This document shows, one piece after another, positions 1-5,536 of a stretch of 5,647 nucleotides of DNA. The stretch comes from Paracoccaceae bacterium (GTDB lineage: Bacteria; Pseudomonadota; Alphaproteobacteria; Rhodobacterales; Rhodobacteraceae): NCBI GenBank assembly GCA_015485015.1, contig WFUK01000293.1, forward strand, positions 1-5,647, given 5' to 3'. The notes under the pieces are model-generated. The model did no database searches, had not been told where the DNA came from, and was given only the letters and a program-made list of their open reading frames with translations. The position numbers and the translations under genes are program-made. Position 1 is the first letter of the stretch. Every line of letters begins with the position of its first letter.

Positions 1-253
1 CTACCCCTCGCAGCTATCGGGGGGCGAGCAACAGCGCGTCGCCTTGGCCCGCGCCGCCGCGCCGCGCCCGAAGATCCTGCTGGCCGATGAGCCGACCGGC
101 AATCTCGATACCGCCACCGGCGAGACCATCATCGATTTGCTTTTTAACCTGCGCGACCGCCACGGCGCGACCCTGATCCTCGTCACCCATTCGCCCGAAC
201 TGGCCGCGCGCTGTGATCGGCGGCTGGAGCTACGCGACGGGGCCATCGCATGA
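1..253 (+). CDS. ABC transporter ATP-binding protein, YbbA/LolD-like, 3' part only
   Basis: C-terminal 83 residues of an ABC ATPase; the 5' part lies outside the window. Reading from base 2, the ABC signature [14 protein letters not shown] starts at base 14, Walker B ILLADEP spans about 74-94 and is followed by the D-loop TGNLD (95-109), and the H-loop histidine of LVTHSPELA is at 188-190. Walker A and the Q-loop are missing because they are upstream. The DEPTGNLD wording is typical of the MacB/LolD/FtsE/YbbA group, whose members power FtsX-type permeases rather than classical solute importers. Members are usually about 225-230 residues, so roughly 145 residues are unseen. The stop TGA overlaps the ATG of the permease (ATGA), implying translational coupling and one complex. 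The partner's size and architecture favour YbbA over LolD, though this is inference. No sign of decay. Confidence 0.93.
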   Translation, partial: YPSQLSGGEQQRVALARAAAPRPKILLADEPTGNLDTATGETIIDLLFNLRDRHGATLILVTHSPELAARCDRRLELRDGAIA

Positions 254-2784
254 GCCTGCGCCACGCCGCCATCATCGCCAAGCGCGAGCTGCGCGGCGGA
301 TTATCGGGCTTTCGCATCTTTCTGCTTTGCCTGCTTTTGGGCGTGGCGGCCATCGCCGGTATCGGCACCATCCGCGCCGCCATCGATGCAGGCTTGGGCG
401 GAGAGGCCGCAAGCCTGCTTGGCGGCGATGCCGAAATTCATTTCACCCATCGCAATGCCAACGAGGCCGAGCGCACATGGATTGCCGCCAATTCTCTGGA
501 AGCGTCTGAAATCATCACCTTTCGCTCGATGATCCAGGCGCGCGCCGATACCGCGCCGGAGCTTTCCTTGAGTCAGGTAAAAGCCGTAGACACCAATTAC
601 CCGCTTTATGGCACGGTAGAGCTGGAACCGGCCCAACCGCTACAAGACGCATTGGCGGTGCGGGATGGCATGCCGGGCCTGGTGCTGCACCCCACACAAA
701 TCGACAGGCTAAAGCTGCAAATCGGCGACACCCTGCGCCTTGGCACACAAGATTTCCAGCTTCGCGCCGCGATTCTCACGGAGCCGGATAGCTCGCTCAG
801 CGATCTCGGCCTTGGCCCGCGCACCATGGTGCTGGCCAGCGCGCTGGAAAATTCCGGCCTGCTCGGCGCAGGGACGCTATTTGAATCCCGCTACCGGATG
901 CGCCTGCCGATAGATGCCGACCTGCCCGCGCTGGCCGCCGACGCCACCGCCCGCTTTGAAACCAATGGCGGCCGCTGGCAAGATCGCCGCAACGGCGCGC
1001 CCGGTATTTCCGAAGTAGTCAATCGCCTCAGCTCGTTTCTGGTGCTTGTCGGCTTGGCGGGCATGGCGGTGGGCGGAGTCGGGGTTTCGGCGGCGGTGCG
1101 CGCCTATCTGGCGAAAAAAACAGATACCATCGCCACGCTGAAATCCTTGGGGGCCACGCGCGGCACGATATTTGCCACCTATCTTTTGCAAATCGGCGCT
1201 TTGGCCCTGCTTGGCATTTTCATCGGCTTGCTACTGGGCGGCGGCATTCCTGCATTGCTTATTCCGGTATTCGCCGACCAGCTTCCGATTCCGATCGAGG
1301 GCGGACTATACCCCGCGCCACTGATGGAAGCCGCCGCCTACGGGATATTAACCGCGCTGATTTTCAGCATCTGGCCCTTGGCGCGGGCGGTGGATATTTC
1401 TCCGGCGGGGCTGTTTCGCGAGATTTCCGGCAAGGTGGGCGGCTGGCCGCGCTGGCCCTATCTGGTGCTGGTGCTTCTATTAACGGCGGGGCTGATCGGC
1501 CTTGCCGCCAACGCTTCCGGCACCCCGATGCTGACGCTTTGGGCTGCAGGGGGCATTATTCTGGCGCTTGTGATCCTCGCCCTCACCGCCCTGCTGACCA
1601 AATTTGCCGCCCGCAGATTGGCCCGCAGCCGCTTCATGCAAGGCCGCCCCGCGCTGCGCCTTGCGCTTGGCGCGATTGGCGGGCCTAGCTCGGAGGCGGC
1701 TTCGGTGGTGCTATCGCTCGGGCTTGGGCTAACGGTGCTGGCCTCGATCGGCCAGATCGATGCCAACCTGCGCACCACCATCACCCAAGAGCTACCCGGC
1801 CGAGCACCGGCATTTTTTGTGATGGATATTCAAAAAGACCAGATGGAACCGTTTCGCACCGCGATGCTCGCAAGTGGCGCGGTTGAAAAGGTGGGCGCGG
1901 CCCCGATGCTGCGCGGGATTATTACCGAGATAAACGGCGTGAATGCCAAAGAGCTGGTCGGGGATCATTGGGTAATCAGCGGCGATCGCGGTATCACCTA
2001 TTCTGCAACCGTGCCGGAAAACAGCACCGTGGTCGAGGGCGAATGGTGGCCCGAGGATTATAGCGGCCCGCCATTGATGAGCTTTTCTGCCGACGAAGCC
2101 GCCGAGATCGGCCTGCAAATCGGCGACGAGATTACCGTCAATATCATGGGCCGTGATCTAACCGCCAAAATCGCCAACCTGCGCCAGCTCGCCTTTTCGG
2201 ATATGAGCCTGAATTTTGTGATGGTCTGGAGCCCGAACGCGCTTTCAAATGCACCACACACGTTTTTATCAACGGTTTATGCCGAGCGCAGCGCCGAGGG
2301 CAGCCTGCTGGGCATCATCGCCAAGGATTTCCCGAATATCACCGCCATTCCGGTGCGCGACGCGATAGAAAAGATCAGCAGCACCCTTGATAGCCTGAGT
2401 TCGGCCATCCGCTGGGGCGCGGGGGCAACATTGCTTACAGGCTTTGTGGTGCTGATCGGCGCGGCCGCTGCGGGGGCCGAAGCGCGGATATTCGAGGCCG
2501 CCGTGCTAAAAACTCTCGGAGCCACCCGCCGCAAAATCTTGCTGAGCTTTGCCCTGCGCGCGCTGATGCTTGGCGCAGCGGCGGGGCTGGTCGCCTTGGC
2601 CGCTGGCAGCGGTGCGGCCTGGGCGGTGATGAAATTTGTCATGGATAGTGATTTCTCGCTCTTCTGGGGGGCTGCGATTGCCATCGTGGCGGGGGGCGCA
2701 TTGGCCAATTTGGTGGCCAGCCTTGCCTTCGCATGGCGGCCCCTCGCCACAAAACCCGCACAAATCCTGCGAAACCGCACCTAA
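250..2784 (+). CDS. ABC transporter permease, FtsX/MacB type (YbbP-like), 844 aa
   Basis: Large inner-membrane permease of the FtsX-like family. The start at 250 is fixed by the 4-bp overlap with the ATPase stop; a weak GGGG at 239-242 is the only Shine-Dalgarno, in line with coupled translation. Hydrophobic segments are at about residues 22-39, 263-284, 311-337, 360-380, 404-421, 427-452, 485-502, 722-743, 765-790 and 805-832, about ten in total. Two large periplasmic regions (about 40-260 and 505-720) separate them. Each half ends in an FtsX module with the same hinge: TLKSLGATR at about 296-304 and VLKTLGATR near 755, so the protein is an internal duplication. This 2 x FtsX layout with about 800 residues matches E. 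coli YbbP rather than LolC/E, which are about half as long. The substrate is unknown in the family; lipid or envelope-related roles are proposed. In many proteobacteria this pair sits next to a TesA-like esterase, which would lie outside this window. Confidence 0.93.
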   Translation: MSLRHAAIIAKRELRGGLSGFRIFLLCLLLGVAAIAGIGTIRAAIDAGLGGEAASLLGGDAEIHFTHRNANEAERTWIAANSLEASEIITFRSMIQARADTAPELSLSQVKAVDTNYPLYGTVELEPAQPLQDALAVRDGMPGLVLHPTQIDRLKLQIGDTLRLGTQDFQLRAAILTEPDSSLSDLGLGPRTMVLASALENSGLLGAGTLFESRYRMRLPIDADLPALAADATARFETNGGRWQDRRNGAPGISEVVNRLSSFLVLVGLAGMAVGGVGVSAAVRAYLAKKTDTIATLKSLGATRGTIFATYLLQIGALALLGIFIGLLLGGGIPALLIPVFADQLPIPIEGGLYPAPLMEAAAYGILTALIFSIWPLARAVDISPAGLFREISGKVGGWPRWPYLVLVLLLTAGLIGLAANASGTPMLTLWAAGGIILALVILALTALLTKFAARRLARSRFMQGRPALRLALGAIGGPSSEAASVVLSLGLGLTVLASIGQIDANLRTTITQELPGRAPAFFVMDIQKDQMEPFRTAMLASGAVEKVGAAPMLRGIITEINGVNAKELVGDHWVISGDRGITYSATVPENSTVVEGEWWPEDYSGPPLMSFSADEAAEIGLQIGDEITVNIMGRDLTAKIANLRQLAFSDMSLNFVMVWSPNALSNAPHTFLSTVYAERSAEGSLLGIIAKDFPNITAIPVRDAIEKISSTLDSLSSAIRWGAGATLLTGFVVLIGAAAAGAEARIFEAAVLKTLGATRRKILLSFALRALMLGAAAGLVALAAGSGAAWAVMKFVMDSDFSLFWGAAIAIVAGGALANLVASLAFAWRPLATKPAQILRNRT

Positions 2785-2789
2785 AACCC

Positions 2790-2818
2790 TTGAAATGCGC
2801 GGGCAAAGCCCCGATATT
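2790..2818 (+). promoter_or_regulatory. Candidate sigma-70-type promoter of the Bax-inhibitor-1 gene
   Basis: TTGAAA at 2790-2795 (5 of 6 to TTGACA) and GATATT at 2813-2818 (4 of 6 to TATAAT) are separated by exactly 17 bp. The -35 starts six bases after the permease stop. Transcription would begin near 2825, giving a leader of about 50 nt that contains the 2831-2848 hairpin. This suggests the downstream gene is not merely the last gene of the ABC operon. It is a sequence match only. Confidence 0.55.
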
Positions 2819-2830
2819 GCATAGCAAGAC

Positions 2831-2848
2831 CCCGCATCCAATTGCGGG
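2831..2848 (+). promoter_or_regulatory. Leader hairpin upstream of the Bax-inhibitor-1 gene
   Basis: CCCGCA (2831-2836) and TGCGGG (2843-2848) form a perfect 6-bp stem with a 6-nt loop. A short T-rich stretch (TTAATTTTT, 2854-2862) follows after a gap of 5 nt, so it could act as a weak terminator of the ABC operon or as a stabilising or attenuating element in the leader of the next gene. The T stretch is detached from the stem and interrupted, so a real intrinsic terminator is doubtful. The Shine-Dalgarno at 2865-2870 is left free by this structure. Confidence 0.4.
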
Positions 2849-2875
2849 AGAGGTTAATTTTTCTGGAGGGTCCAA

Positions 2876-3610
2876 ATGGCCAACACTAACACAGTCCGCC
2901 GCGCTGGCTCGGCGACCATGGGTGCGCAGATCGACGAAGGTCTTCGCACCCATATGAACAAGGTTTACGGGCTAATGTCTGTGGCAATGATCGTAACTGG
3001 CCTCGTCGCCTATGCCTTTGGCAGCTCGGAAGCGCTGCTATCCATCCTGCGTGATCCGATCACCCTGCGCCCCAATGTGCTGGGCTGGATCGTGATGTTT
3101 GCACCACTTGGTATGGTTATGTTTATGGGGGCGGCGGTGAACCGCATGTCTCAAGCCGGTGCGCAGCTATTCTTTTATGCGTTTGCCGCGCTTATGGGGC
3201 TGTCCATCAGCTGGATTTTCGCGGTTTATACCGATGCGTCAATCACCAAAACCTTCTTCGTGACCGCAATCTCCTTTGCCTCGCTTAGCCTTTACGGCTA
3301 CACCACGAAAAAAGACATCTCCGCATGGGGCAGCTTTTTGATCATGGGTGTGGTTGGGTTGATCATCGCGATGATCGTCAACATCTTCTTGCAATCCGCC
3401 GCGCTTGATTTCGCGGTATCCGCGCTCGGGGTGCTGATCTTTGCCGGCCTCACCGCCTATGATACGCAAAAGATCAAAACCATGTATTTGCAAGCCGCGC
3501 AAACCGGTGCAGAAACCGGCAAGATGGCGATTTTCGGTGCCTTGACCCTGTATCTGGATTTCATCAACCTGTTTATGTTCCTGCTACGTTTTATGGGTTC
3601 GCGCGAGTAA
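2876..3610 (+). CDS. Bax inhibitor-1/YccA family membrane protein
   Basis: A 244-residue polytopic inner-membrane protein of the Bax inhibitor-1 (UPF0005, YccA/YbhL/TMBIM) family. The start is supported by GGAGGG at 2865-2870, five nt before the ATG. Seven hydrophobic segments are seen at about 31-49, 69-87, 97-119, 125-142, 150-172, 177-194 and 219-239, after a polar N-terminus. Family hallmarks are GLTAYDTQKIK (about 191-201) and LTLYLDFINLFMFLLR (about 223-238). D196 and D228 in these motifs correspond in position to the aspartate pair that acts as pH sensor in the Bacillus homologue YetJ, a calcium leak channel; the spacing here is longer because of a polar insert (about 203-217). E. coli YccA instead modulates the FtsH protease, so the role cannot be chosen from sequence. 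It has its own promoter and a terminator and looks monocistronic. Confidence 0.96.
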   Translation: MANTNTVRRAGSATMGAQIDEGLRTHMNKVYGLMSVAMIVTGLVAYAFGSSEALLSILRDPITLRPNVLGWIVMFAPLGMVMFMGAAVNRMSQAGAQLFFYAFAALMGLSISWIFAVYTDASITKTFFVTAISFASLSLYGYTTKKDISAWGSFLIMGVVGLIIAMIVNIFLQSAALDFAVSALGVLIFAGLTAYDTQKIKTMYLQAAQTGAETGKMAIFGALTLYLDFINLFMFLLRFMGSRE

Positions 3611-3632
3611 TCCAGCCGGAATAACCTTTATC

Positions 3633-3661
3633 AAGGGCGGGGGCTTTCCCCGCCCTTTTTT
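3633..3661 (+). terminator. Intrinsic terminator of the Bax-inhibitor-1 gene
   Basis: Stem GGGCGGGG (3635-3642) pairs perfectly with CCCCGCCC (3648-3655), extended by AA/TT outside, around the 5-nt loop GCTTT. A run of six T (3656-3661) follows directly. It begins 22 bp after the stop codon. This is a textbook rho-independent terminator on the plus strand; the minus strand has only two A/T pairs at its exit, so it is not strongly bidirectional. Confidence 0.9.
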
Positions 3662-3710
3662 ATGGGCAATCCATACCGCCCATAAAGGCTGTGGCCACAC
3701 AGCCCGCGCC

Positions 3711-3778
3711 GCCAAGGTGGCCCGCAGGGTCGCCGCGAAGGCGCGCGCCCAGCGCCACCTCAACGGGCTTGCCTTGGC
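3711..3778. repeat. Long imperfect inverted repeat (hairpin) in the intergenic block
   Basis: The outer arm GCCAAGG (3711-3717) pairs with CCTTGGC (3772-3778). Inside it, GCCCG (3720-3724) pairs with CGGGC (3764-3768), GGG (3727-3729) with CCC (3748-3750), and CGCC (3731-3734) with GGCG (3740-3743) around GCGAA. A competing pairing, AGGTGG (3715-3720) with CCACCT (3755-3760), also exists. CCTTGG is in addition able to pair with CCAAGGC at 3803-3809, so two folds are mutually exclusive. Confidence 0.5.
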
Positions 3779-3805
3779 TTCGGGGAGCTAAAGCCCCCTC
3801 CCCCA

Positions 3806-3838
3806 AGGCACATTTCCAGCATAGCTGGAAACCGGCCT
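3806..3838. repeat. Extended perfect-arm hairpin TTTCCAGC/GCTGGAAA
   Basis: TTTCCAGC (3813-3820) and GCTGGAAA (3824-3831) form an 8-bp perfect stem with a 3-nt loop ATA. After a 3 x 3 internal loop the helix continues with AGGC (3806-3809) and GCCT (3835-3838). There is no T tract on either side, so it is not an intrinsic terminator. The compact stem suggests the core of a dispersed palindromic repeat; this is inference. Confidence 0.55.
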
Positions 3839-3888
3839 GCGGCGGCGGTGGCCTCGCTTCGCTCGGCGGCGCTATCCGTGATCAAACG

Positions 3889-3917
3889 AAAAAAGCCGAT
3901 GCGATGCACCGGCTTTT
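3889..3917 (-). terminator. Intrinsic terminator of rpmG
   Basis: On the minus strand the arm AAAAGCCG (3917-3910) pairs with CGGCTTTT (3898-3891) around an 11-nt loop, and the T tract extends to six T (3894-3889). It lies about 54 bp beyond the rpmG stop codon. The A run on the incoming side means it could also stop plus-strand transcription weakly (four T at 3914-3917), providing a backup for the terminator at 3633-3661. Confidence 0.82.
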
Positions 3918-3970
3918 AAGCTTGGAAAGATAAATCAAACTGATCGTTTCGGTTGAAAACCAGAAACGCT

Positions 3971-4138
3971 CTACTTGATCTTGCCTTCTTTATATTCAAC
4001 ATGCTTGCGCGCCACCGGATCATATTTCCGTTTGACCATCTTCTCGGTCATGGTGCGTGCGTTTTTCTTGGTCACATAAAAGTGGCCGGTATCCGCTGTC
4101 GAATTCAGCCGGATCTTGATGGTGGTAGGCTTCGCCAT
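3971..4138 (-). CDS. rpmG: 50S ribosomal protein L33
   Basis: A 55-residue basic protein, exactly the usual length of bacterial L33, a component of the large ribosomal subunit near the E site. It begins [20 protein letters not shown], followed by a lysine-rich middle ([10 protein letters not shown]) and the conserved [18 protein letters not shown] end. It has no cysteine, so it is the zinc-independent (C-minus) form that is normal in alphaproteobacteria. The start is clear: AGGAG at 4150-4146 on the minus strand is seven nt before the ATG; the stop is TAG. It is preceded by its own candidate promoter and a hairpin that touches the ribosome-binding site, and followed by a strong terminator. 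It lies 107 bp downstream of the NUDIX gene without an intervening terminator, so it probably also receives read-through transcription. Confidence 0.98.
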   Translation of the reverse strand: MAKPTTIKIRLNSTADTGHFYVTKKNARTMTEKMVKRKYDPVARKHVEYKEGKIK

Positions 4139-4148
4139 TTTAATGCTC

Positions 4149-4167
4149 CTCGCGGTTGGCCCGCGAG
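4149..4167 (-). promoter_or_regulatory. Leader hairpin touching the rpmG ribosome-binding site
   Basis: On the minus strand CTCGCGG (4167-4161) pairs perfectly with CCGCGAG (4155-4149) around the 5-nt loop GCCAA. The last two bases of the 3' arm (4150-4149) are the first two of the AGGAG Shine-Dalgarno (4150-4146), so folding would partly mask it. No T tract follows, which excludes an intrinsic terminator. A role in translational control is an inference. Confidence 0.5.
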
Positions 4168-4196
4168 TGCGCGCCTAATTCTATTCTGATCGCTGC

Positions 4197-4224
4197 GTTC
4201 TATACGCTTGGGGTCCAGAGTCAA
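4197..4224 (-). promoter_or_regulatory. Candidate promoter of rpmG
   Basis: On the minus strand TTGACT (4224-4219, 5 of 6 to the -35 consensus) is followed after 16 bp by TAGAAC (4202-4197, 4 of 6). An overlapping TATAGA at 4204-4199 is closer to consensus in its first bases but only 14 bp away. The -35 begins 21 bp after the NUDIX stop codon, giving a leader of about 50 nt that holds the 4149-4167 hairpin. Confidence 0.5.
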
Positions 4225-4245
4225 GCCCCATAACCCCGATCCACC

Positions 4246-4938
4246 TCACAAAAGCGCAAAATGGGAGCGCCCATCTTCGTGATAGAAAAACGGCACCTGA
4301 TGCACGGCTTCCGGCGCCTTCAATATCCCCTCGATCTCGGAAAGCACCACCTCGGTGATGAACGGCAATTCCAGCCCGCGCGCCTCGCTCAGCGATATCC
4401 AGTGCAAATGGGAAAGTTCATCACAAGCCGCAGAAAAATCATCGGGATCATTCAGCACCCCCTCCGCGCTGGCCATAAAAAACCGCGCATCAAAGCGCCG
4501 GGGCCGCCCGGGCGGGGTGATGGCCCGAAACACAAACCGAAGCCCTTCGACGCGAGGTTCCAGCCGCAGGCCGGTTTCCTCCAGCATCTCGCGCAGCGCC
4601 GCCGTATAAAGCCCGACAGCCTTTTCGCCGAGCCGCTCATCGGGTGCGCCCTCCAGCAGGCCGGTATGATCCGCCTCGTCAACCGCCCCGCCGGGGAACA
4701 CAAACTTATTGGGCATAAAGACCGCCTTGGCCCCGCGCTGCCCCATTAGCACATGGGGCATCCCGTCGATCTCGCGAAGCAAGATCACGGTAGCCGCATC
4801 GCGTATTGTTTTGCTTTTATCCATATGCGCATCTTGCCCCTGATCGCCCCGAGACGGCAACCGCAAAATGCAACATTTCAGCGCGGCGCGGATAAAACGC
4901 CAGCCCAAGCGCACTGTCAGACGCGCCGCAACCGCCAC
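4246..4938 (-). CDS. NUDIX hydrolase (Nudt19-like acyl-CoA diphosphatase type)
   Basis: NUDIX hydrolase of up to 230 residues. The domain begins near residue 47 (DAATVILL); FPGGAVDEAD is at 81-90 and the core of the NUDIX box, REMLEETGL, at 116-124, where the glutamates would bind magnesium. Between the box glycine (G84) and R116 there are 32 positions instead of the canonical 14, so the loop carries about 18 extra residues, as in the NUDT8/NUDT19-like branch associated with CoA or acyl-CoA pyrophosphate cleavage. Substrate assignment is therefore inference. The start is uncertain. The longest form uses GTG at 4938, six bp after the DUF983 stop, and adds a basic amphipathic stretch (RLGWRFIRAALKCCILRLP). 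The only ATG near the domain is at 4824 (192 residues), with a poorly spaced GGGG as ribosome-binding site. The 38 extra codons contain no stop and have coding-like third positions, so the longer form is preferred weakly. Confidence 0.9.
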   Translation of the reverse strand: MAVAARLTVRLGWRFIRAALKCCILRLPSRGDQGQDAHMDKSKTIRDAATVILLREIDGMPHVLMGQRGAKAVFMPNKFVFPGGAVDEADHTGLLEGAPDERLGEKAVGLYTAALREMLEETGLRLEPRVEGLRFVFRAITPPGRPRRFDARFFMASAEGVLNDPDDFSAACDELSHLHWISLSEARGLELPFITEVVLSEIEGILKAPEAVHQVPFFYHEDGRSHFALL

Positions 4939-4944
4939 AAAACC

Positions 4945-5346
4945 CTATTCCGCGGCTTCCTTAACGGTATCCTCATCCTCGCCCGCAAAGCCATGCATCC
5001 GGCGCGACCATTGCAGCGCCACAAACATAGCCTTGATACGCGGCAGCAAAAACAACGCCAACGCCAAAAACACCACCGAGAAGCCAAGCGCCATCACCCA
5101 GCCTTCGGGGCGGAAGGTGACAAACACAAACAGCATCAGCGGGGCCAGCAAATGTCCGGCTACCAGAATGGTGGCCCATGCCGGGCCGTCATCGGCACGA
5201 TGATGGTATAGCGCCTCGCCACAAACGGGGCATTCATCGCGCACTTTTAGATAGTCTTTCAGCATTGGCCCATTGCCACAGCTCGGGCATCTGCGTTTCC
5301 AGCCGCGTATTAACGCTGGCTTGACGGGGCGATCTTCCTCGGTCAT
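4945..5346 (-). CDS. DUF983 family zinc-ribbon membrane protein
   Basis: A 133-residue protein with the standard DUF983 layout. An N-terminal zinc ribbon has two CxxC pairs, C20-P-S-C23 and C39-P-V-C42, with the connecting GNGPMLKDYLKV; then comes the conserved HHRADDGPA (about 48-56). Two hydrophobic helices at about 57-77 and 83-103 are followed by LQWSRRMHGF and an acidic tail. The family is found mainly in alphaproteobacteria, and its function is unknown; the domains suggest a cytoplasmic metal-binding head anchored in the inner membrane. The start is supported by AAGGA at 5357-5353, six nt before the ATG. It heads the minus-strand unit with NUDIX and rpmG. In related genomes this set is often found near the RNase R gene, but here a divergent exported-protein gene lies upstream instead; that comparison is from memory. 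Confidence 0.93.
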   Translation of the reverse strand: MTEEDRPVKPALIRGWKRRCPSCGNGPMLKDYLKVRDECPVCGEALYHHRADDGPAWATILVAGHLLAPLMLFVFVTFRPEGWVMALGFSVVFLALALFLLPRIKAMFVALQWSRRMHGFAGEDEDTVKEAAE

Positions 5347-5362
5347 CCAATTTCCTTAGTGG

Positions 5363-5384
5363 ATATATTCTGCGCAAAATATAT
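5363..5384. promoter_or_regulatory. AT-rich 22-bp near-perfect palindrome, candidate operator
   Basis: ATATATT (5363-5369) is the exact inverse of AATATAT (5378-5384), with the self-complementary TGCGCA (5371-5376) in the centre and one mismatched pair (C5370/A5377). Twenty of 22 positions are symmetric. It lies 17 bp before the DUF983 start codon and overlaps a good minus-strand -10-like TATATT (5383-5378), for which no convincing -35 is visible. Placement and symmetry fit a dimeric repressor or activator site. The regulator is unknown. Confidence 0.45.
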
Positions 5385-5445
5385 GCGGAAAATCTAGCAA
5401 TTACACTGGGGCAAGCTGCCCTGCGGCGGGATGTCACAAGTTTTT

Positions 5446-5465
5446 TTCCGTCTCGAGCGACGGAA
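5446..5465. repeat. Hairpin with T tract on its 5' side
   Basis: TTCCGTC (5446-5452) pairs with GACGGAA (5459-5465) around the 6-nt loop TCGAGC. The seven T (5441-5447) precede the stem on the plus strand and become A on the minus strand, so it is not an intrinsic terminator in either direction. It lies between the two divergent genes and may be part of the leader of the gene at 5537. Confidence 0.35.
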
Positions 5466-5536
5466 GCCGATCCCTCCGCCGTATTACCCCTGAAGATCGC
5501 AAATCCTGCGGTTTTGAAACCTTATAGGAACCTAAA

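Larger units (their letters stand above)
3662..3888. other. Non-coding, hairpin-rich intergenic block between converging terminators
   Basis: No credible gene is seen here. The block holds a series of inverted repeats: TATGGGC (3661-3667) with GCCCATA (3678-3684); GGCTGTG with CACAGCC around a 4-nt loop (3687-3704); an imperfect long hairpin 3711-3778; GGGGAG (3782-3787) with CTCCCC (3798-3803); and an 8-bp hairpin 3813-3831. An open frame runs through it on the plus strand (3691-3933) but its translation is a low-complexity Pro/Arg/Gly sequence dictated by GC-rich stems, and it runs through the rpmG terminator. The pattern resembles intergenic palindromic dispersed elements common in bacterial genomes. 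Whether it recurs elsewhere in this genome or is transcribed cannot be judged from one copy. Confidence 0.6.

Noticed and set aside
2277..2780. Minus-strand open frame of 167 codons
   Set aside because: Antisense to the last FtsX module of the permease; its Ala/Ser/Arg composition is explained by the GC-rich opposite strand.
1018..2784. The two similar FtsX modules considered as a gene fusion or recent duplication
   Set aside because: Two FtsX modules in one chain are the normal architecture of YbbP-like permeases, and the copies are diverged, so nothing recent is indicated.
3691..3933. Plus-strand open frame of 80 codons in the intergenic block
   Set aside because: Its Pro/Arg/Gly-rich translation follows the inverted repeats, it has no convincing ribosome-binding site, and it reads through the rpmG terminator; typical of a spurious GC-rich frame.
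3953..4189. Plus-strand open frame of 78 codons over rpmG
   Set aside because: Antisense to the unmistakable 55-residue L33 gene and its promoter region.
4261..4749. Plus-strand open frame of 162 codons
   Set aside because: Entirely antisense to the NUDIX domain, whose motifs are clear on the minus strand; no recognisable domain in this frame.
4753..5211. Plus-strand open frame of 152 codons rich in His, Gln and Arg
   Set aside because: Antisense to the NUDIX N-terminus and most of DUF983; composition is that of a shadow frame.
5441..5465. T tract plus hairpin considered as an intrinsic terminator
   Set aside because: The T run is on the wrong side of the stem for the plus strand and becomes an A run on the minus strand, so it cannot act as a standard terminator.
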